Source: JAJDIA01 sp031555145
Lineage (GTDB): Bacteria; Bacteroidota; Bacteroidia; Bacteroidales; Tannerellaceae
Direction: 5' to 3'
NCBI GenBank assembly: GCA_031555145.1
Contig: JAVBUR010000043.1
Coordinates: 43,105 to 107,104, forward strand
Length of the DNA stretch: 64,000 bases
Positions 35,656-43,155 of the stretch are shown piece by piece (positions within the stretch are counted from its first letter, which is position 1; the number at the start of each line of letters is the position of its first letter). Position numbers and translations under genes: made by a program. The notes under the pieces are model-generated. The model was given only the letters and a program-made list of their open reading frames with translations. It had not been told where the DNA came from and searched no databases.

Positions 35656-35681
35656 ATCGTATGTTCTTTTTTATTTCGTAA

Positions 35682-36428
35682 TTAACCAAAACGGCCTGTG
35701 ATGTAGTTTTGGGTCTGTTCTTTATCAGGATTCAAAAACATTTTTTTGGTGTCACTGAATTCCACTAATTCGCCTAACATGAAAAAACCGGTCTTATCGC
35801 TGACGCGGGCGGCTTGTTGCATATTGTGGGTAACGATCACGATCGTATAGTCCTTCTTCAGTTGGTAGATCAGTTCCTCGATCTTCGAGGTAGAGATCGG
35901 GTCGAGGGCCGAAGCCGGTTCATCCATCAGCAGGATAGACGGGGAGATAGCTAACGCGCGAGCAATGCAGAGGCGTTGCTGCTGTCCGCCGGAGAGTTCG
36001 AAGGCAGACTTCTTCAGTTTATCCTTCACTTCGTCCCAGAGGGCGGCGCCGACGAGCGATTCTTCCACTCGTTGGGCGATAAACTTCTTGTCGCCGATAC
36101 CGTTGACCCGCAGGCCGTACGCCACGTTCTCGAAGATCGTCTTCGGAAACGGGTTCGGTTTCTGGAATACCATACCGACGTTCTTGCGCAGATCGTCGAC
36201 ATGGACGGATTTACCATATATATCTTTCCCGTCCACGAGGCACTCGCCCGTCAGGCGTGTTCCGTCGATCAGGTCGTTCATCCGGTTGAACAGACGCAGG
36301 AAGGTAGACTTCCCACAGCCCGAAGGGCCGATGAAGGCGGTAACGGTATTCGTCTCCATCTGCATATTGATATTCTTTAATGCGTGGAAATCACCGTAAT
36401 AGAAATTGACATTCTTTGCTTCAATCAT
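35682..36428 (-). CDS. pstB: Phosphate ABC transporter ATP-binding protein
   Basis: 248 residues, the normal PstB length. Walker A (GPSGCGKSTFLR, near 33-44), the PstB-typical NRMNDLI that follows, the signature LSGGQQQRLCIARALA (near 145) and Walker B (ILLMDEPASALDP) are all intact. It powers phosphate uptake at the inner membrane together with PstA and PstC. It starts 10 bases after pstA. Confidence 0.98.
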   Translation of the reverse strand: MIEAKNVNFYYGDFHALKNINMQMETNTVTAFIGPSGCGKSTFLRLFNRMNDLIDGTRLTGECLVDGKDIYGKSVHVDDLRKNVGMVFQKPNPFPKTIFENVAYGLRVNGIGDKKFIAQRVEESLVGAALWDEVKDKLKKSAFELSGGQQQRLCIARALAISPSILLMDEPASALDPISTSKIEELIYQLKKDYTIVIVTHNMQQAARVSDKTGFFMLGELVEFSDTKKMFLNPDKEQTQNYITGRFG

Positions 36429-36438
36429 GATCGTATAG

Positions 36439-37293
36439 TTAGAAAGTCTTTACTTTATTACCGAAATACCGTCGGAGGGACGAGGCCAGCAGGTTCATCA
36501 ACAACACGATAAGGATAAGTACCAGCGCCGTACCATAGGCAATCGGGCGGGTGGCTTCCAGATCAGTACCGCTGGTAGCGATCACGTAGAGGTGATACGG
36601 CAAAGCCATCACCTGGTCGTAGATGCCCGAGGGTAGTTTCGGAAGAAAATAGGCGGCAGCCGTAAACAGGATCGGCGCCGTTTCGCCCGATACTCGTCCG
36701 ATGGAAAGGATGAGTCCCGTGACGATATTGGGAAAAGCCATCGGCAGGATCACCCGCCAGATCGTTTGCAGTTTAGTTGCACCCAGTGCCAGGCTACCCG
36801 TGCGGTAGGAATCAGGAATGGATTTCAGGGCTTCTTCCGTGGTACGGATCACAAGCGGCAAGACTAGCAGACCCAGTGTCAGTGACCCGGCGATGATTGA
36901 ATCACCAAAACCCAACGTATTCACAAACAAAGCCATCCCGAACAAGCCGAAAATAATCGAAGGAATACTTCCCAGGTTATTTGTCATTACCCGGATAAAG
37001 CGTACAATCCGGCCATTACCGGCATACTCGGTGGTAAAGACCGCCGACATCACGCCGAGCGGAAAAGCGATCACCATACTCCCGCCCACCAAACAGAGCG
37101 TACCCACGATCGCCGGAAAGATACCACCGGCCGTCATTCCTTCGGAGGGAGCCGTAGTAAGAAATTCCCAACTGATCACACTCGCCCCGTGGTACAGGAT
37201 AAAGCCCAGTATCCAGCAGAGAATGCCGACCACGCCCATACCCAATACACGGAAAAGGAAGAAGGCAACGCGTTGGTTTGTCTTTCGATTCAT
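36439..37293 (-). CDS. pstA: Phosphate ABC transporter permease PstA
   Basis: 284 residues with six predicted membrane spans and the binding-protein-dependent transport loop (EALKSIPDSYRTGSLALGATKLQTIWRV around 155-180) that docks onto PstB. Its ATG (37293-37291) is the last of eight ATGAA repeats spaced about 11 bases apart, so its translation start is embedded in an unusual repeat ladder. The 81-base gap from pstC is much longer than the other gaps in this operon. Confidence 0.97.
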   Translation of the reverse strand: MNRKTNQRVAFFLFRVLGMGVVGILCWILGFILYHGASVISWEFLTTAPSEGMTAGGIFPAIVGTLCLVGGSMVIAFPLGVMSAVFTTEYAGNGRIVRFIRVMTNNLGSIPSIIFGLFGMALFVNTLGFGDSIIAGSLTLGLLVLPLVIRTTEEALKSIPDSYRTGSLALGATKLQTIWRVILPMAFPNIVTGLILSIGRVSGETAPILFTAAAYFLPKLPSGIYDQVMALPYHLYVIATSGTDLEATRPIAYGTALVLILIVLLMNLLASSLRRYFGNKVKTF

Positions 37294-37377
37294 AAAATAT
37301 TCATTGGATTCATAAAATGTTCATACTTTTTTCATATACGTTCATACAATGTTCATAGTATGTTCATACGTCCTTTA
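37289..37377 (-). repeat. 11-bp ATGAA repeat ladder with overlapping mini-ORFs between pstC and pstA
   Basis: On the minus strand ATGAA occurs eight times, beginning at 37367, 37356, 37345, 37335, 37324, 37313, 37304 and 37293 (steps 11, 11, 10, 11, 11, 9, 11). Most units read ATG AAC/T AT. .TA TGA, so each short frame stops at a TGA that overlaps the next ATG as ATGA. The chain starts after the pstC stop (with AAAGGA before the first ATG) and ends at the pstA start codon. On the plus strand the same repeat reads TTCATA, giving direct repeats at about one helical turn, reminiscent of the 11-bp direct repeats of PhoB boxes. Confidence 0.85.
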
Positions 37378-38583
37378 CAGTCCTTTGTTGTGCTGGCGTT
37401 TGGAAATGGCCTCCGCCGTAATACTTACCAGCATTGTGAAGACAAACAGGATACACCCGAGCATAAACAACGACTGATAGTGGGCTCCCCCCGCAGGCGC
37501 TTCCCCCAGCTCGGCCGCGATGGTCGCCGGGATCGTACGCACAGGTTCAAACAGTGAATGAGGCATAACGGCCGCATTACCGGTCACCATCAACACCGCC
37601 ATCGTTTCGCCTACCGCCCGTCCGATACCCAGCACAACGGCCGCGGATATACCCGACGAGGCATAGGGGATAATGACTTTGTAGATCGTCTGCCAATGGT
37701 TGGCTCCGAGTGCCAGACTTGCCTCCCGCATGGCGCGGGGCGTATTTCGCATCGAGTCTTCGGCGACGGTGATAATCGTAGGCAGTGCCATGATGGCCAG
37801 AATCAGGCTACCGGCAAACGCAGTCTCGCCCACAGGCAGGTTGAACGCTTTCTGGATCAACGGCACCAGCACTACCAATCCAAAGAATCCATAGACCACC
37901 GAAGGGATACCAGCCAGTAATTCAATCGCCGGCTTCAAGACTTTCCGCATCCGGTCGCCAGCCAGTTCAGAGAGGTAGATCGCGACCCCAAGTCCCAACG
38001 GCATCGCGATCAGGATCGCAAAGAGGCTCACCCACAACGTGCCCAGTATCAGCGGCAGTACACCAAACTGAGGAGCAGGGGTAGATGTAGGCATCCATTC
38101 TTTTCCTCCAAAGAAGTCGGATGGTTGTATCTTATCGTCACGCAGTATCTTACAATCGTGATTATCCGTCGGCAGGTATTGCTGCGGCAGGAAGGCGATG
38201 ATACCCGATGTCTCGGCGATCACTTCACCCAGTTTCTCAGGTAACAAGGCATAGTCTTCGCCTAACTCTTCGTCGGAATAACGGTTAAAGATCTCCTCAA
38301 AACGGAACAGTTCGATCGGTTCATCCGCCCCACTTACTTCCTGCCAGTTTTCGATCTCTCCGTCAAAAATCTGCTTGATCTCATAGGGATGGAGTGTCTT
38401 CACCGGATTATTGGCATTGACACAAAGAGCATAGCCTCGCTCAACAGCCGGGCTTCCGAATAATCCCAGCCCTTCTTTGAACAGGAAAATAGTGATGAGC
38501 AGGATGACGATACTCGTCACCATCCCGCTCACCGTCAGCAGGCTCTCAACGATCCGTTCCGTTATGCGCCTTACTCTTTTCAT
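37375..38583 (-). CDS. pstC: Phosphate ABC transporter permease PstC with embedded PstS-like segment
   Basis: 402 residues, about 90-100 longer than usual. After the first span (about 18-42) a periplasmic insert of about 115 residues (47-165) resembles one lobe of PstS: NPVKTLHPYEIKQIFDGEIE parallels the KVTNLTREQLEGIFTGKIK part of the PstS encoded next door, and IAETSGIIAFLPQQYL parallels QTKGAIGYVGLAYL. The permease core (about 170-402) has the normal spans and the EAA-type loop (MRNTPRAMREASLALGANHWQT). It works with PstA and PstB. It starts one base after the pstS stop. Confidence 0.95.
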   Translation of the reverse strand: MKRVRRITERIVESLLTVSGMVTSIVILLITIFLFKEGLGLFGSPAVERGYALCVNANNPVKTLHPYEIKQIFDGEIENWQEVSGADEPIELFRFEEIFNRYSDEELGEDYALLPEKLGEVIAETSGIIAFLPQQYLPTDNHDCKILRDDKIQPSDFFGGKEWMPTSTPAPQFGVLPLILGTLWVSLFAILIAMPLGLGVAIYLSELAGDRMRKVLKPAIELLAGIPSVVYGFFGLVVLVPLIQKAFNLPVGETAFAGSLILAIMALPTIITVAEDSMRNTPRAMREASLALGANHWQTIYKVIIPYASSGISAAVVLGIGRAVGETMAVLMVTGNAAVMPHSLFEPVRTIPATIAAELGEAPAGGAHYQSLFMLGCILFVFTMLVSITAEAISKRQHNKGL

Positions 38584-38584
38584 T

Positions 38585-39400
38585 TTATTTTACAGTGATA
38601 AAGCCGATTTCAGCAACGATCTTCTGTCCTGCCGGAGAAAGGATATAATCGATAAACGGTTTCACCGCCTTTTCCGACTTGGCTTCGTAGTAGTAGAACA
38701 ACGGACGAACAATCGGATACGTCTTGTTCTTGGCATTGGCTACCGACGGTTCGGTAAAGGTGGCGCCTTTATCATAGGATACATGGACAGCCTTTACGTC
38801 TTTATTCAGGTACGCCAGACCTACATAACCGATAGCACCTTTTGTCTGACTGACAGACTGAATGATGGAACCCGTGGCCGGCATACTCATGATGCCGTTC
38901 ATATAGTTCTTGTTCTTCAGCACGCTTTCTTTAAAAAATTCGTAGGTGCCCGAAGAGGTTTCGCGCGAATAGGGAACGATCTTGATATCGTCGCCGCCTA
39001 CTTCCTTCCAGTTCTTGATCTTGCCGGTGAAGATACCTTCGAGCTGTTCGCGGGTAAGGTTCGTTACCTTGTTCGATGGGTGAAGTACGACGGCCAGGGC
39101 GTCGTAAGCAACCACTACTTCCTTGGCAGTCTTGCCGCCTTCCTGCAGTTTCTGTTTTTCGTCGAACTTGATCTTACGGGATGCCTGAGCGATATCGGTA
39201 GTTCCTTCCAGCAGGGCCGACAGTCCTACACCGCTACCACCACCTGTTACCGTAACGGTAGCCGACGGATTGGTTTTCATATAACTTTCGGCTTCTTTCT
39301 GCGACAGCGGTAATACCGTGTCAGAACCCTTGATACGTTGTCCCTGAACCATCGACAAGGAGGCCATCAGGACGGCCATTGTCAGTACAATCTTCTTCAT
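38585..39400 (-). CDS. pstS: Phosphate-binding protein PstS
   Basis: 271 residues from the ATG at 39400 (an in-frame ATG at 39412 lacks a better context). A signal peptide of about 20 residues is followed by RIKGSDTVLPLSQ and VTGGGSGVGLSALLEG, the phosphate-pocket loops, and later PYSRETSSGTYEFF and TKGAIGYVGLAYL. It delivers phosphate to PstC/PstA in the periplasm. The gene lies 27 bases after the porin gene and one base before pstC. Confidence 0.97.
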   Translation of the reverse strand: MKKIVLTMAVLMASLSMVQGQRIKGSDTVLPLSQKEAESYMKTNPSATVTVTGGGSGVGLSALLEGTTDIAQASRKIKFDEKQKLQEGGKTAKEVVVAYDALAVVLHPSNKVTNLTREQLEGIFTGKIKNWKEVGGDDIKIVPYSRETSSGTYEFFKESVLKNKNYMNGIMSMPATGSIIQSVSQTKGAIGYVGLAYLNKDVKAVHVSYDKGATFTEPSVANAKNKTYPIVRPLFYYYEAKSEKAVKPFIDYILSPAGQKIVAEIGFITVK

Positions 39401-39427
39401 ATTACTTTGCATTTAAAAATTTACCTA

Positions 39428-40693
39428 TTAAAATTTATATTGTAACCGGAGGGTGAAGACGTCGTTCTTGATGTCGCCGTTCGCTGCTTCCAGGTTCGCT
39501 GTTTGTTCGTTCTTGTTTACTTCATAGTAGGCCTGAAGACGCAGGTTGTTGTTGATACGCCACAAGCCACCGAAACCGTAGGTGTGATGTGTAACATCAG
39601 CTATGCCTGTATTGTTCAGTCCGATTTCATCGCCCGCCACCTTGGTGTTCGGGTCGTAGTAATCGTATTTCAATACGGCAGAGAAGGGGGATTGGCCAAA
39701 GTCCTGTACCAGCATCACATAGGCGCCACTGAAGTCACGGATATAGATATCGCGGATCAAAGCGACGGATGTGTTCGGGCTTTTGCTGGTCAACTGACCT
39801 CCCGGCTGTTGTCCGAAGACGTATTCGGTCGAGAGACGTGTTTGGCCCAGACTGCTCATGGCGGCAAACTCCGCATCGATACCGAAGTACTGGCGTTTAG
39901 CAAAACCACCTTTGTTCGACGGATTTGTGTTGAGCACGAATGCACTGCCAGCCATCGTATAGACGTTCTCTGTACCCTGGAACACAAAACCATGATAGTA
40001 AGAGATGCCCCCGCTCAGCGACATACTATTGTCGAACAGTTTCACCGCCGAGAGATGGCCGATAAAGTCTTTCTTACTGTCGGTTTCCTGCTTGATCCCG
40101 TTACCGGCAAAGAGTCCGGCTTCGAGTTTAAGAAAATTCCAGGGCGACGTCTTTGCCGCCTGCAGGATCATCATGGCTCCCAAATCGCGCTCTTCGGGGA
40201 AGAGGGTTTGGAAAACGGTCGAACGTTCCGGCGATTCCCGGCGCGACGACGAATAGCTGATCTCATACCCGAACGGGCGGTCGAACACTCCGGCACGCAG
40301 CGCACTGGTCTGGAACCAGGGATCTTTCACATTCAGATAGACATCCTTGAAACCGATCCCCTTCTCGGTCAGATCCAGTTGGAAGACACCTGAGGCAATC
40401 CCGTCTTCATACGCAAACTTGATACGTCCCCGGCGGATACCGATCCGGTCGAACGACTTGTCGAAGTTCTCGTTGACAGCCCCTACCTTCAGGTCGGAGT
40501 ACGCTTCGCCATGTTGATACTGTGCCTGGATATAACCCGACACCTTCAGTTTTTTCAATTTTGAAAGATCGCTCTCCAACGTTTCCACACGTTGTTCTAC
40601 CTGCTCAAGGGGCGTTTGCTCCACTTCCTGAGCCATAGCCTGGAAAGAAAAAAGAATCCCTGTCGCTACGGTTGTAATAATGTTTCTTCTCAC
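39428..40693 (-). CDS. Phosphate-selective porin (OprP/OprO family)
   Basis: 421 residues. The start is a GTG at 40693, directly before the signal peptide (RRNIITTVATGILFSFQAMAQ). A short coiled coil follows (about 25-48, VEQRVETLESDLSKLKKL), as in trimeric OprP-type porins, then a barrel beginning VSGYIQAQYQHG and ending LRLQYKF. It provides outer-membrane entry for phosphate or polyphosphate and is the first gene of the pst operon. A TTACTTTG element at 40721-40714 (minus strand) may be its -7 box; the region further upstream is the repeat-rich 40.7-41.3 kb stretch. Confidence 0.92.
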   Translation of the reverse strand: MRRNIITTVATGILFSFQAMAQEVEQTPLEQVEQRVETLESDLSKLKKLKVSGYIQAQYQHGEAYSDLKVGAVNENFDKSFDRIGIRRGRIKFAYEDGIASGVFQLDLTEKGIGFKDVYLNVKDPWFQTSALRAGVFDRPFGYEISYSSSRRESPERSTVFQTLFPEERDLGAMMILQAAKTSPWNFLKLEAGLFAGNGIKQETDSKKDFIGHLSAVKLFDNSMSLSGGISYYHGFVFQGTENVYTMAGSAFVLNTNPSNKGGFAKRQYFGIDAEFAAMSSLGQTRLSTEYVFGQQPGGQLTSKSPNTSVALIRDIYIRDFSGAYVMLVQDFGQSPFSAVLKYDYYDPNTKVAGDEIGLNNTGIADVTHHTYGFGGLWRINNNLRLQAYYEVNKNEQTANLEAANGDIKNDVFTLRLQYKF

Positions 40694-40960
40694 GGTAGTT
40701 CTATTTTACGATGCAAAGTAATGAAGTTGTTTTTTCACTCGTTTTACGAAGATATTACATTGTTGTTACATTTGCAGATGGGAACGGCTGAATTTCTGCC
40801 AGTTAGCCTATATAATAGACATAAAAGGGAATAAACGAAGATGGGATCAATCGCAAAACCTTGCAGGTACTTTCAAATCCTGCAAAACCTGAATATCCGG
40901 CACGCTGTCCTTTGTGAATTGACTGCGCTCCCTTCTACACGAAGTTTTTTTTCGAATTTA

Positions 40961-41077
40961 TCTGTCACGCTGTCACACGGAGGGCATTATCGTTCTGATT
41001 GAGAGCAGATTGAATGTGTGACAGATACCCGTGACAGATCCGTTTTCAGGACAATTTGCTGTCACATCTGTCATACG
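40961..41077. repeat. CTGTCAC/GTGACAG repeat cluster
   Basis: CTGTCAC occurs at 40962 and 40970, its complement GTGACAG at 41018 and 41031, then CTGTCAC at 41059 and CTGTCAT at 41068. The first pair and the second pair are reverse complements of each other with a small bulge, so they can fold as a long hairpin. CTGTCA resembles the enterobacterial Pho-box half-site, but the steps (8, 13, 9) do not match its 11-base period. Confidence 0.7.
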
Positions 41078-41110
41078 GGGCATCAAAAGAAAGACGATGG
41101 TGCCGTAAGA

Positions 41111-41217
41111 GTTTCAGTAGGATGAAACTCTTAGTTTCATAGGGTGAAACTCCGAGTTCCAAACGGTGAAACAGAAAGTTTCAATAGGTGAAACAAACAG
41201 TTTCATCCTAATGAAAC
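41111..41217. repeat. Alternating GTTTCA/TGAAAC array, 11-base phase
   Basis: Half-sites begin at 41111, 41123, 41134, 41145, 41156 (one mismatch), 41167, 41178, 41189, 41200 and 41212, alternating strictly between GTTTCA and TGAAAC. The steps are 12, 11, 11, 11, 11, 11, 11, 11 and 12 bases. Every neighbouring pair is therefore a short palindrome, and all sites face the same side of the helix. Confidence 0.9.
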
Positions 41218-41278
41218 TATTGCTGGTCGCTGTGTCGTGGCAAATAGCTTCAGGTTCGGACAGTTCTGAAGGTCGTCC

Positions 41279-43129
41279 TTACTTATAGGACAATAGTATG
41301 GAACGGAGCATCTTTTCCGTCTTGGCGGCGCCTTCGCCGAGGATGAAGCCGATTTGCTGGACCTGGCGGAGGTTTTCTTCGATAACTTCGGTGACGCGGT
41401 GGATGATCTCTTCCGAACGTTCGTCGCTCCGGTGGAGGTTACGGAAGATGGCGCCTACCAGTTTGTTGGGGATGAGTTGGAAGATGACGACGTTTACCAG
41501 CTTGTCTTCCATCTCGACGTCGCGGTTGACGGTAGCATCGTCGTGCGAAAGGAGGTAGGTGAATTGGGAGACGAGCGAGGGAGGGAGCAGCGTCTTCAGG
41601 TCGGCGCCAATGACGTAGGGGATGACTTCGTGGATTTCTTTCACCTCTTCGCCCATGATTTCGATAAAGGAAAGGTTGGATTCGACCACTTTCAGGTTGG
41701 CATCCACAAAGACGACGCCCGCGCTGAGGGTATGGATCAGGATGGAGAGGGCTTCGTTACGGGCGTAGAGCAGTTCGCGCGCCTCATCGAGCGACGAGCG
41801 GGTGGACTTCAGTTCGCTGCGGAGCATAGCGATCTCTTCGAGCGTCTTTTTGCTGGCGTGTTTGGTTTCACGGTTGTTGTATTGCGACCAGGTGACGCAC
41901 ATCTCCGGGATGGCGATATTCTGCGCAATGGCACGCGCCAGCCCACGGCAGGTTTCGAAACCGCAGGCACCACAGTCGACTTCTTTCTGGTTGTTGCGTT
42001 CGGTGATTTGGTTGAGGGCTATCTTTAACTCATACTCGCCGGGGGCAGGGAGTTCGTATTTTTTGTTAGAGAAGCGGGCGGTGTAGGCTTCATGCTCGGC
42101 GTATGCGTCCACCTCTTTTTCCCATTGGGCGATGTCGATTTTTTCGAGGCGGCGGTTGATATAATTGCGCACGAGGGAGTGACGGAGGAACTTCTTTCCG
42201 TTGTCGGACGTACCCGGTCCCATGATGCAACCTTCGCAGAAGAAGAGGTTGAAGTGGTGCTTGATGGTATTGTCGAATTCGAGGAATTGCTGGACGGCGG
42301 CGATCGACGAACGACCTTCGGCCGTGATCACCTGTTCCTTCAGCAGGCTCATGTCCAGGCCGGCTGCTTCGACAAAGCCTTGCGGCAGGGGATACAGGCG
42401 GCCCTTATAGCCGAGCGGTTCGTCGAAGTCGGAGTATTCGCTGAATGTTTCCTTGATCTTGAATTCAGCAAACAGCTCGCGCAGTTCGCGGAAGGTGATG
42501 ACGGCATCCAGTTTGGCGATGCCGTAATACCGGTCTACATCCTTCTTCGCTGCTACACAGGGGGTGATATGCACCACCTTCAGGTTCTCGCCATACCGCT
42601 GTCGTGCCACCACCGCGCTGACGGCCACCGGCGAGACGAAAGGCATCAGGTTCCCAATTCCCTCGGGATAGTGCATCTCGATCAACGACACGATGGCCGG
42701 ACAGCAACTGGTGATGTAATATTTGCCGTTGAACTCGTCGCGGATCAGCTTGCGGCATTTCCGGGCGACAATATCAACGCCAAACGACATCTCTGTCACA
42801 TACGTAAAACCGAGCAACCGTATCATTTTCACAAACTTCCGGTAGTCGGTGATATCATCAAACTCCCCCGCGATCGACGGCGCACAAACGGCCACCACCG
42901 GTTCACCCGAGTTCAGCATCCGCTTCACCTCTGCCTTCGAGTCGAGGTAAGAGATGGCGTTGTAAGCACAATCTTTGATACACAGGCCGCAAAGGACGCA
43001 TTTGCTTTCTTCGATATACGGGAATACGCTGTTCTTCCGTATGTGGATGGCTTTCACCGGACAAGTACGGATACAGGTGTAGCAGGCTTTACAGTGGCTG
43101 CGGTCGAGTTTGATGATCGGGTCTAACAT
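41279..43129 (-). CDS. PAS-containing sensory-type [FeFe] hydrogenase homologue (HydS-like, group C)
   Basis: 616 residues: two [4Fe-4S] ferredoxin motifs (CKACYTCIRTC; CVLCGLCIKDC), a reduced H-cluster domain (about 75-330) with TSCCPA, TPCVAAKKD and CEGCIMGPG motifs, a further Fe-S motif (CGACGFETC... EMC near 375-400), a coiled coil and a C-terminal PAS domain (about 450-560). The shortened third H-cluster motif and PAS tail fit the group C hydrogenases thought to sense H2 rather than turn it over at high rate. It follows hydA by 26 bases at the end of an operon that begins with a PP2C phosphatase, the typical partner of one group C subtype. Confidence 0.88.
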   Translation of the reverse strand: MLDPIIKLDRSHCKACYTCIRTCPVKAIHIRKNSVFPYIEESKCVLCGLCIKDCAYNAISYLDSKAEVKRMLNSGEPVVAVCAPSIAGEFDDITDYRKFVKMIRLLGFTYVTEMSFGVDIVARKCRKLIRDEFNGKYYITSCCPAIVSLIEMHYPEGIGNLMPFVSPVAVSAVVARQRYGENLKVVHITPCVAAKKDVDRYYGIAKLDAVITFRELRELFAEFKIKETFSEYSDFDEPLGYKGRLYPLPQGFVEAAGLDMSLLKEQVITAEGRSSIAAVQQFLEFDNTIKHHFNLFFCEGCIMGPGTSDNGKKFLRHSLVRNYINRRLEKIDIAQWEKEVDAYAEHEAYTARFSNKKYELPAPGEYELKIALNQITERNNQKEVDCGACGFETCRGLARAIAQNIAIPEMCVTWSQYNNRETKHASKKTLEEIAMLRSELKSTRSSLDEARELLYARNEALSILIHTLSAGVVFVDANLKVVESNLSFIEIMGEEVKEIHEVIPYVIGADLKTLLPPSLVSQFTYLLSHDDATVNRDVEMEDKLVNVVIFQLIPNKLVGAIFRNLHRSDERSEEIIHRVTEVIEENLRQVQQIGFILGEGAAKTEKMLRSILLSYK

Positions 43130-43155
43130 AATATATATATTTCAGGGTTAAGTAA

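Larger units (their letters stand above)
40694..41278. other. 585-base gene-free region with two sets of inverted repeats
   Basis: No convincing coding frame is seen on either strand. It lies between the end of the sensory-hydrogenase gene and the start of the phosphate porin, both on the minus strand. It holds a TGTCAC/GTGACA set (40961-41077) and a GTTTCA/TGAAAC array (41111-41217), listed separately. The remainder is unremarkable AT-balanced DNA. Confidence 0.8.

Noticed and set aside
39503..40393. 296-residue open frame on the plus strand
   Set aside because: Antisense shadow of the phosphate porin, which has a clear signal peptide and barrel.
40961..41077. CTGTCA repeats as a classical PhoB box for the porin
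   Set aside because: Steps between copies are 8, 13 and 9 bases rather than the 11 of a Pho box, and the cluster is 270-380 bases from the porin start.
41111..41217. Short regularly spaced repeats that could suggest a CRISPR array
   Set aside because: Units are 6-base half-sites alternating in orientation every 11 bases, with no unique spacers and no cas genes.
42092..43126. 344-residue open frame on the plus strand
   Set aside because: It is fully antisense to the sensory hydrogenase gene, has low-complexity His/Asp-rich composition from codon mirroring, and matches no family I know.
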